Shown: positions 55,446 to 64,000 of the stretch, in pieces
Layout of the letters: every line of letters begins with the position of its first letter
Numbering within the stretch: the first letter of the stretch is position 1
Origin: Helianthus annuus
Lineage: Eukaryota; Streptophyta; Magnoliopsida; Asterales; Asteraceae
NCBI RefSeq assembly: GCF_002127325.2
Contig: NC_035448.2
Location: 10,587,480-10,651,479 of the forward strand
Reading direction: 5' to 3'
Length of the DNA stretch: 64,000 bases
The notes under the pieces: model-generated
What the model was told of the DNA's origin: nothing
What the model saw: the letters and a program-made list of their open reading frames with translations, nothing else
Databases searched by the model: none
Program-made: the position numbers and the translations under genes

Positions 55446-57106
55446 AATCTGCTAGATATTTGATGGTGTTCACGGCCCAATGCAGTGCCCATGTGCACCG
55501 CCATTTCGACCGCCACAATAATCCAATTGATAATTTGTTGATTGCTGTGCACCACCAAAATAAACCAATAAGCTTTGTTGTTTTGTTGTGGGTATTCAAG
55601 GCCCAATGCACCGCTGAAATAGACCAATACATTTCATTGAAATTTTGGTTGTTGTCTGTGTTCACGGCCCAAGACATGTCTCGGCCCACATGTTTGGAAA
55701 TTACGTCCCAGAACATGTTTCTGATTAAATCTTTCATTTAGTCAACATGAGACAAGGTTGTGACATCACCATGACATCACAATGATGATGTCATGGTGAG
55801 GTGTAAACGGGAATGGGTTTGTGGCACTCCGTGCTTCGCGTGTCGAACTCTGGGGCGCACGACGGAGGAATGTCGTGACGTCGGGCTTGAGCTGGACCTA
55901 ACCGTGTCAAAACCGAGTCGAACCGAGCCGAGTCGCGTCCACACAAGGTGTATCAAAGTGAAAATCTAGCGCCTAAAGTTATATTTTGCTAAATTTTTCT
56001 ATTGGGCCCATTTGGTGTGAAATTTTGGGCAAATATTAAAAAAAAAAAAGAAAAAAAAGAAAAAAAAAGATCCATTGGAACAAAGGTTTTTGATGCAGAG
56101 TGGGGTCGGGTGTTCGCGAAGATGATTTGAACCGCGCTTCTAAATGTCAACGTCAAAATTCGTATGAATTTGGGAGCGTGCGGGGTGATGCAGCATGATG
56201 AAAACAAGAGATGATGAAAACTTGATGTTTGAAAAATTGTGGGGTAGTCACGGTTACCGATGCAATGGCAAAAATGGTAACGCGACTATTATGGGCCAAA
56301 AACAACACGATATGTTCGCTTCCGCGCATCAGTATTTATGATTGTTACCGGTTATTCGGAAATGTTCGAAAGGATTTTGTTTATTGTCATATTCTCGCAT
56401 TTGAAGACGAACGTATGAACCTGGAACGTCTATACCGGTCCTAACGAGTTCACAAAGTCTTTGGTCTTTGGGGGGATACAAGTCAGATCCTACGGGGTAC
56501 CAGGGGACGTTCTTATTCAACTAGATTATGCAAAGAAGAAAGTCATGTTCGTGAATTTTCGGAACCGAGAACATTCAATGAAGATTGATGACAGTTCCGC
56601 TCAGTGGAGGGAATTGGTGAACATTTGACGACAGTTTCTTTGAAGTGGAAAGAATCTGTTAAGGTTTAGAGATTTTACCAAAGAAATGGGGGGATAAAAA
56701 TTTTCAAATGTTGAATTTCTTCGGTAAATTTCTAAACGCAATCACAGGTGGTAGAGTTTGTGATTTTCTGGTGATACAAACGGTTCTGCGTGGAATGTTT
56801 TGCACAGACGCTTGAAGATCAAGACTTGATGCAGTTGTTAAAGAATGGAACCCTTATCAAATGCCGGTTGGAGTATTGGAAGATCAGCGGAAGATCGGTC
56901 AATTGAGTCCTTTGAGGAAATTGCACAACACTCAACACGGATGCGCGTACTCTGAGGGGGAAATATTATACAATGAGCATCAAGATACTACTTACCTGGA
57001 TCATCGGTCAAGGGGGAATTTGTCAACACAGAGAAGATGAATACTTGACTGAAGATTGATTGCAGTTGCATTTTCAGCATTCGACAGCAACGGACAAGGG
57101 GGAATT

Positions 57107-57766
57107 TGTTGATGCAGATTTTGTGTCCGATGCTTGTCGAATAGATTAGTTATTATTTTACGCTGAATTTGTAATAGTTAGTGAAACGGTCTATCGAACG
57201 TGTATAGACCCGCTCGTTTGAAGTGGTCAAACGAGAGGGTTATTCGGTTGACCGTGTGTGTTTGCTAGACAAATTATGGTTGTATATGTTGGTGTCGAAG
57301 GATAAGGCATCGAAGGATTGTGTATCCTTCGATGAGCTCGAAAGATATCCATCGAAGGTTGAAGATGGACCTCGAAGGATATGGCATCCTTCGAGGTATG
57401 TGTGTATCTTTCGAAAGCTGGATGGTCGACAGATGATCTATCGACCAGTCAGTTTAATCCTTCGACCGTGCAACCTGTGTTTGGTATAAATACCAACACC
57501 ATGTCATTTGCAACACAAGAGTGAGAGCACAAGTGTGTGCTAGAGAGTGATAGGAGGTTTGAGTCCTCACCGGGAGAAATCACCACTTGATTTCTCCCTG
57601 GATGTATACTTCTTTGGTATTAGTTCGGTTATCATGTAATCGGGCCGACTTGTAATGTTTACTACCGGATTAATACAAAAGTTGTTTGTTTATCATCTCT
57701 TTATCTCTTCCATCTTTGAACATAATCATGAAAATCACGGATTGGATCCCGAAACACGGACCTACA
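57107..57766 (+). repeat. 3' LTR of L2
   Basis: 660 bp, nearly identical to the 5' LTR. Its right end abuts the resumed gag of element G after the ATTTC duplication. Confidence 0.95.
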
Positions 57767-58636
57767 ATTTCATTGATTGTTTCATTCTTTTGTCGAAGAC
57801 GGAGAAAGTCTTCTTGAATTCGATCTACGGCCGATTGCGGACAATGATACTTTATGAAGGGTTCTTTGAATTCTTGCCATATAAGGGTTTGGAGTTTATC
57901 CTCGCCAATTTCTTTACTATACGCATCGCACCAATCTTTAGCTTGTCGTTGAAGTTGCCCTGTGGCAAACATAACTTGGTCTTCCTTCTCATAGTGAGTT
58001 TGAATGAACACCCGTTCTATACTGGGGATCCATCTCTGGCATTCTATGGGATCTATTTCTCCATTATAAGATGAAGGTTTACACGCCATGAATTCTTTGT
58101 ATGTGCAACGTCGTGCGTCTTTCTTGCCTTGTACCCCGCTTATCATTTCCTTCAACTCAACCATCTTGCTTGACATCATCGTTTCTACCATGCTTAACAC
58201 TTGACTTTCTACTTCTTGCGCTATACATTGTATACTTTCAACACTTCATTCCCATAAGTTATGGGCTCATATAATTCTTATCATAAACATTCTTGATGTG
58301 CCAATCAAAACATACATCCATCTATACATACAACTTTCTTTTCATTCATTCACTGTTGATATTTAGGTTAACCAGCTTAAAAACCCATTTCCAAGCCTCG
58401 TTCCAGCCCGAAATGGTCCCTTGAAGTCTCGTAACCTCCTGTAACATTTCGTAATGTTCCTACCCAGGCTATTCTAATAAGATACCCATAATTCCTTTCC
58501 GTACCCAACTCAAAATATAAACATTGAAATTTCAAGATACTTACTTGCATTGCGCTTCGGAACGGACACACATTTGCACGAGCTTTCGGTTTGAGTTCAA
58601 GTACTCTAGCTTTGATACTTGAATACCTCAAACCTG

Positions 58637-58649
58637 GGCTCTGATACCA
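58637..58649 (-). other. Primer binding site of gypsy G
   Basis: TGGTATCAGAGCC on the minus strand, 8 nt from the presumed LTR edge at 58658. It lies about 440 nt upstream of the gag ATG. Confidence 0.8.
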
Positions 58650-58657
58650 ACTTATAA

Positions 58658-61600
58658 TGTCTAAAGTTTCTTATTCGTAACATAAGAGTTTAAGCTTGAC
58701 AACGAAACAGGTCAAACATAAAACTTATAAAATTGACCACAAAATTTCGACAAACATAACCCAAGTTAACTACATAAAAAGTTTACATCCAAAATCTAAG
58801 TTAACCACCGTACACTTATCCGGGAAAGTTTCGAAAATACTTAAAGTTAAACATTACAAAACTTAAAGCATAACATGAAAGTTTGTACAAAAGCTTTTGA
58901 CCCGTTTAGTCGAGTGTCATAGCGGAAGCATAAGAGATGGTGTGTTCGTTCCAAGCTTGGCGTCACCTAACACGTTGATTTACTTATAACTATATCACAC
59001 AAATTAGTTATTTCATAGATAACTAACGTAGACTTTAAATCTTCCATCGAGTGTAATGATAATCCTTTCTTTAACATTCCTTCAATCATACTTTCTAATG
59101 GGTATAAATGTCAAATTCCTTCTATCTTCTCTATCCGGTTCGACATCAATTCCTTATCAGTTAATGTTTGAGGCATAACCCAGACAAGTTACCTGGTCAT
59201 CTGGGTTATCAGGCATAACCCAGACGAGTTACCTGATCATTTGGTTTATCAGTTGTGACCGAGATATAACCCAGATGAATTGTCACAGCCCAAACGTTTA
59301 TTTCACCCTATCGGTATGCCAGTCGTAGGCTACGGTAGGCATCAACAAAGAATTCAAACCTTGTACAAATCGAACTTCCATGTATTTTCATTTAAGATAA
59401 TATAAATTTATAAACTTAAACATTGTAAACTACTAGTATTTTTAAGTATAAGAACTTAACTCGATCGTTTGAACCTTGTGACCTCTTTTCACTTGATTCT
59501 TATTCTTTCACACCTACACTTAGCAAACGCATACTTAGCTTTTCATGCCTTGGACATTCCTCATAAGTCTTTTATCAAAGAATATAAATCATTTTGTGCA
59601 TTTATTTTTCATTTCATTTTAGCAAATGATTCTCAGCAAGATATCATTATAACATGCTATAATTCATCCTTTAAGCATTTTATCAAACACTTGGTGTGCG
59701 TACCATTTGTAAAGCATAATGTACAAGTATACTATGCATATTCTTCCTGTTTAACAACATGAATCATTATAATTAATCAAATTCATATAATCATCATCCA
59801 ACACCAAATTATCTAACTAATGTTCTACAACATACAAACTTTACATCAACATTACACGTGTTTGCACCAACATGATTATCATAATTCTATCATAAATTGG
59901 TTTCACCTAGAATCATCAAGATAGTAAAAAATTCAAGCATAATTTATCTTCTACATAATGATTCTATCAAATGTTCATGCTAAATTCATTTAATTTCAGG
60001 GATTAATCATAACCCACTTATGAGAGTTCATCAATTCATAAAATTCAACTTACCTCTTGTTAGAATAGTTTTAATGAGTGAATTTAAGTGTTGATGTAGT
60101 GGAATTAGCCATGATTTCCCTTCTAATTTCTGGATTTTATGAAGATGAGGGTTTTCCTTCTACCTCTCTTGCTCCTAGTGACACCCACACACACACTGAT
60201 ATGTGTGTTGTATTTTTAATTGTTGAGTAAACTGCCATTTTGGTCCCTGAGGTTTGGTCACTTTTGCCACTTTAGTCCAAAACTCAAACCTTTTGCATCT
60301 GGGTCCCTGTGGTTTCATTTTTATTGTCATTTTAGTCCAAAAGCAAAGTCAGCTCAGATTTAAAAAAAAAACATGGTTTTTTGTCCTTTAGTGAAGGGCA
60401 TTTTGGTCATTAGAAGTTTTATTATCACAAATTTCTAATTAAAATAATAAAATAATAAAATAAATTCATCAATGACCTGTGCACATATGAACTGCAGATT
60501 CACTCCTCACCATCATAAATAATTCCCACATCAAATTTGTAGATTTACATCTGAAACACATCTATCAAGCTTCTGATCTTCAATACTTACATAATTCAAA
60601 CTACCCAAATCAATTAACACAAAACATAAAACCCAACCCATATGATACCCGAAATTCAAACCACAAACACAACCTCTGCAACCCCACATGAGTGTTCTTC
60701 GTTCTTCAAGATCTCATGCCATTACACTTCAAATCAAAAGTCAAATACAAGATGAAGGCCTAATGATGCTACTACCTGATTTTGACGATTGTTGATTTTT
60801 CATAAACTATTTTTCCGCTAGGTTTTCTGATCGGAACGATGCCGTTTTGTTCAGATTCCGACTCGGAATCTCACATCAGCGATTGCTTGTGCAGAGGTGA
60901 TGGCCGCTGTGAAACGTACGGTGACGATTGCTGCAGATGGGGTGGATGAGGATGAATATGAAGATGAGATGTAGGAGTAGACAGAGATCAGTGAGACGGC
61001 GATGACGATGACGTGTCTCCGGCGACTCTACCACGGCCACTACAGTGGTTCTTCCATTTTAGATGCGGTACAGGTGAAGATGAAGATGAAATCAGATGAT
61101 CATCAACGCTATGATATTAATTGAAAGTGGTGGTCCGATGGTGGTGATGGTTGTGGTGGTAGAGATGGTGGTAGTTGGTGAGGCAGGTGGTTGTGTGCGG
61201 TGGATTAGGGTTTAATTTGGGGGAGGAAGATGATCTCTTAGGTTTATAAGGTCATTGATGAATTTTATTTTATTATTTTAATTAGAAATTTGTTATGATA
61301 AAACTTGCAATGACCAAAATGCCCTTCACTAAAGGACAAAAAACCATGTTTTTTATAAAAAACCTGAGCTGACTTTGCTTTTCGACTAAAATGGAAATAA
61401 AATTGAAACCACAGAGACCCAGATGCAAAAAGTTTGAGTTTTGGACTAAAATGGCAAAAGTGACCAAACCTAAGGGACCAAAATGGCAGTTTACTCTTAA
61501 TTGTTTTTATAAATTACCTTTCATTCCTTCCACATTTGGCCCCTCAAATATGAACATTTATTTTTAATTGGCTAGATCTCATTCTTTTAAGTTTAAGTTT

Positions 61601-61698
61601 TAGATTTACATTCTAACTAGACCCATACTTCTAGTTATTCACTTGTAGCATACTATAATAATATATAAATGTGCATTATTATATTTTGGGGCGTTACA
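58658..61698 (-). mobile_element. 5' LTR of gypsy G, interrupted by a Mutator-like element
   Basis: On the element strand it starts TGTAACGCCCC at 61698 and ends CTTTAGACA at 58658. Without the insert at 60225-61496 it is about 1.76 kb. GCGGAAGC occurs at 58922-58929. The opposite LTR is missing together with pol, so the outer target copy cannot be checked. The LTR edge lies 3 bp from the LTR of element E. Confidence 0.75.
60225..61496. mobile_element. Non-autonomous Mutator-like element (MULE) with long TIRs
   Basis: Terminal inverted repeats of about 240 bp start GAGTAAACTGCCATTTTGG at both ends and stay about 90% alike through the ATGGTTTTTTGTCC and ATTCATCAATGACC segments. A perfect 9-bp duplication TTAATTGTT (60216-60224, 61497-61505) is the Mutator signature. 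The roughly 800-bp middle is GC-richer than its surroundings, with GAAGATGA-, GATGGTGG- and (minus strand) AAACCCTAATCC-type sequence reminiscent of a plant gene 5' end, so a Pack-MULE capture is possible. No transposase was seen. Confidence 0.92.
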
Positions 61699-61701
61699 CA
61701 C

Positions 61702-63288
61702 TGATGTGCATGAAGTGTGTTATATTTTAGGTATATATTATAAGCCCTTTTTACACTTTTTAGCCAAGTTTTAAATTTATAAAACACGATATTTACTAAC
61801 ACTAAACACACATATGGGCAAGTGCACCCATCGTGGACGTAGTATAGTGTTGGTAAGATACCGAGGTCGTCCAAGGACACAAGAGCTTTTAGTACCGGTT
61901 TATCCTCAACGTCTAACTAAATCAAAATGTTAGAAAAAGGTTTTAAACTAAGAAAAATAAAACTAACTAAAATGCTGAAAAATAAAATAAAAATAAAAAC
62001 AGATAGACAAGATGAATCACTAGGATCCGACTCGTGTGTAGTGTAACCTTTGATTATTTTCGCACTTGCTTAAGAGATTATCTTAGTTATTGTAGTAGGC
62101 CCCTCTTTTGAAGGTGACGTTACCCTCAACCCAGTAGTTTGAGTCAGCAAGGATACAATCCTAAAGGGTCGGATTATTGAAAGATAATTAATCAAGTTAT
62201 TAATGCATAATGTGGTAGGCCCCTCTTTTGAAGGCGACGTTACCCTCGGCTAAGTAGTCTGAGTCAGCAGGGATACAGTCCTAAGTAGCCGGGTTAAAGT
62301 TTTAATAGTAGTTTAACTTATGAGGGGATCAAAGAGTTTGGACCCCCGCCATCCAATACCTTTGGGTATTGAAGGAGGTCCTACTAAATTTGATCCAGGT
62401 CTTTTGCAGGATCTATACACTAAACAATGGCAAAACTCTTTCCAAACCGTTCCCTTAACCCCCGACCAGGTAGCCAACATACCTCCATATAGACCGTGGA
62501 GATATGAATGGTGAAAATCTTTTATTTTATATAGACAGTAAAATAATGTCAAGACATCACGGACAAACGATAAGGAAGAATCACCTTCAACATAAGAAAC
62601 TAGTAATTAAAGTCATTAATACAAAACCAATTAAAAAGTGCAAAAGATTAAAAATAAAAAGTATTACACTAGACACTTGTCTTCACCAAGTGATGTAAGA
62701 GACTTAGGCAAACATGGCCTTTGATTGTCAAGAACTCTTACGATCAATCTTGGATCCCGAGACGACTCACACACTCTATGATGGATAATGAATGATGGTG
62801 GTGGATGATGGTGTTGTGATGGTGGTGGGTGGTGGATGAAGTGTGAGAGAGGTGGTGTGCCAAGGGATGAGTTGCAACAGCTCCGGCACGGCCCCGTGTC
62901 CATTGGGCCTGCAGGAGGTTTGACCACGCCCCCGTGTCCGCCGGGCACGGCCCCGTGGTGAGTAGTAGAAGCTTCTATGGATTTGTCTTTTCTGCTGCTT
63001 CTTGGGCACAGCCCCGTGCTCACCGAGCACGGGGCGTGTTCAGCTTGCTGCCTTCTTGTTTTTGCTTGGGAAGATGCTGTCGGGGGATCGGGCATGCCAC
63101 GTTTGTTCCTTTTCTTGTATTTATGTTAGATTTTGTTGTCTTTTTACTTCTTTTGTTATTTTGAGCTCATTTAATCCTGAAAATACAAAAGGAAGACAAA
63201 AGCACACTTTTTCCAACATTAGTACTAAAAAAGGGTTAGTTTTATGCCACATTTGATGTAATTTATATGTTGCATTTTGTGCACATCA
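61702..63288 (-). repeat. 3' LTR of LTR element E
   Basis: Inverted ends TGATGTGCATGAAG at the left and TTGTGCACATCA at the right. The minus strand next to the right end reads CAAGTGTGGGGATATT, a polypurine-tract-like primer, so this is the 3' LTR of a leftward-reading element. It contains an imperfect 70-bp direct repeat (62095-62164 and 62215-62284, GTAGGCCCCTCTTTTGAAGG) and a GC-rich palindromic cluster (62884-63040). The short open frames inside look incidental. Confidence 0.7.
62884..63040. repeat. Cluster of GGCACGGCCCCGTG palindromic units
   Basis: Five copies or variants of GGGCACGGCCCCGTG, some inverted (GAGCACGGGGCGTG), in about 155 bp within the LTR of element E. Each is close to self-complementary. 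Confidence 0.8.
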
Positions 63289-64000
63289 AATATCCCCACA
63301 CTTGAATCTTTGCTTGTCCTCAAGCAAAACTCTTTATAATGTGGCTTTTTGACTCCCAAATGGAATGGGTAGAAGAGAAGTTTTTGGGCTTGTCATAGAG
63401 TGTCGGGAATTCCAAGATTGTTTAGGTTTTATTTTTATTTATTTACAATCCTATTCGTCATGATTTATTAAAAACGTTTCATAAGAAAAATTATTTATTA
63501 GGGCATAACATGCCTTTTTAAAATTCTATTTATATATAAGTTCACATACCTCACGGGGGATCACTCAACACTCGGCCGAAGGTGTATTTTTAGTGAATCA
63601 CTCGAGAGCGGCATTGGAACTTATTTCTACCAAAAGCTTGCCAAGCAATCAATCCTCCTCCTTTTTAACTATATACCTTTGTAAATATCAAGAGGACTTT
63701 TTGGTTGAAGGGTTAGGATTGGGCTAAAGGTGGGTGGTTGGGTTAGTGGTTAGTAAAAAGGGCGAAAGGCGTAAAAAGCGTCGGTTTTCGTAAAACATAT
63801 TGTTTTTGTGACTTTTTACTTTAATGAAGCATTTATTCAAACAAGCCTTTCTTTTGATGAGCTTTGTTTGTTTATTTCCAACTTCATCTTTTTTTTAGTA
63901 AGAAGGTCACAAGAAAACCGAGCTTTGTTACTAAAATAAAGGGTTTAAAATAAAAAGGGGTTTTGGTGGGTAAAATGGTTTTGGGTTAAGAAATGAAAAG
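63289..64000 (-). mobile_element. 3' internal non-coding region of element E
   Basis: AT-rich sequence right of the LTR with TTGAATCTTTGCTTGTCCTC near 63301, no coding motif, continuing past the window. It resembles the long 3' untranslated part of Athila/Tat-type gypsy elements, but the type is a guess. Confidence 0.45.

Larger units (their letters stand above)
54150..57766 (+). mobile_element. Non-autonomous LTR retrotransposon L2, sister of L1
   Basis: Two 660-bp LTRs (54150-54809, 57107-57766) differ at one site found (T54788 against G57745). Perfect ATTTC duplications flank the element (54145-54149, 57767-57771). The PBS is at 54812-54824, and a purine tract ACAAGGGGGAATT precedes the 3' LTR. 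The 2.3-kb interior has no gag or pol motif. LTR ends, leader and 3' region match L1, but the middle differs and U3 contains an extra TCGAAGGAT block. It is a recent insertion in the gag of element G. Confidence 0.95.
53953..58200 (-). pseudogene. Ty3/gypsy Gag of element G, split by L2 and truncated
   Basis: From ATG 58200 leftward the frame encodes a Retrotrans_gag-type core: CTYKEFMACKPSSYNG, IECQRWIPSIERVF, MFATGQLQRQAKDWC, WQEFKEPFIKYHCPQS. It stops being gag at 57772, where the L2 LTR begins. Beyond L2, from 54149 leftward, the protein resumes, first in one frame (TNTFLDKLMFV) and, after a frameshift, as KEFARTERMKINHYHDML through LITPSKYEALNELINWAREK. It ends at a TAG at 53953-53955. 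The zinc knuckle and all of pol are absent, so the element lost its 3' part. Gag would have formed the particle; this copy is dead. Confidence 0.85.

Noticed and set aside
56229..56444. 71-codon open frame in L2
   Set aside because: The L1 counterpart is not open and no domain is visible.
62664..63095. Open frames across the GC-rich palindromes
   Set aside because: Located inside the LTR of element E and explained by GC-rich repeats; no recognisable domain.

Overview
The window looks like intergenic chromatin from a large, repeat-rich eudicot genome, probably a composite (Asteraceae) genome. That placement is inferred from the general look of the LTR families and was not searched. Nearly every base that can be assigned belongs to a transposable element or its remnant. 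I found no convincing intact host gene, tRNA, rRNA or CRISPR array. The only complete protein-coding gene is the gag-pol of a young Ty1/copia element at 48502-52881.

Left part (1-16247). The right end of a minus-strand Ty3/gypsy element (A: gag start at 1-197, PBS, 5' LTR 389-9172) is inserted in the pol gene of an older minus-strand copia element (B: 9173-16247). A's LTR was itself hit by a 5.4 kb CACTA transposon (2214-7607, TGA target duplication) that carries the wrecked end of a Ulp1-type cysteine protease gene. Then come a fragment of a reverse-transcriptase-associated domain, a Helitron-like 3' end (CTAG at 17421-17424) and simple or tandem repeats up to 19784.

Middle part (19785-42802). 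A complete but decayed gypsy element (D: 19790-36080, ATGGT duplication) contains a solo LTR (S1: 25460-31485, CTGCA duplication), which contains a solo LTR of family A (S2: 27642-30978). To the right, a further probable solo LTR (S3: 36673-42797, GTACT duplication) contains a 3.6 kb non-autonomous LTR element (L1: 38815-42403, TTACT duplication). L1 carries a captured host-gene start resembling the N-terminus of the plant WDR3/UTP12 WD-repeat protein.

Right part (42803-64000). After AT-rich sequence with a Tourist-like MITE comes the intact copia element F (47072-53416, identical LTRs, AATAC duplication). It is followed by a minus-strand gypsy remnant (G: gag piece 53953-58200, 5' LTR 58658-61698). 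G's gag is split by L2 (54150-57766, ATTTC duplication), a sister of L1, and G's LTR is split by a long-TIR Mutator-like element (60225-61496, 9-bp duplication). The window ends in the 3' LTR and 3' internal region of another minus-strand LTR element (E: 61702-64000).

Themes worth following are: (1) L1 transporting a host gene fragment; (2) arrays of a TCGAAGGAT-type motif just upstream of the TATA box in two unrelated LTR families, one of which gained the array relative to its sister; (3) a GCTTCCGC motif kept at a similar place near the 3' end of at least five gypsy LTR types; (4) a well-ordered insertion history readable from exact target-site duplications.
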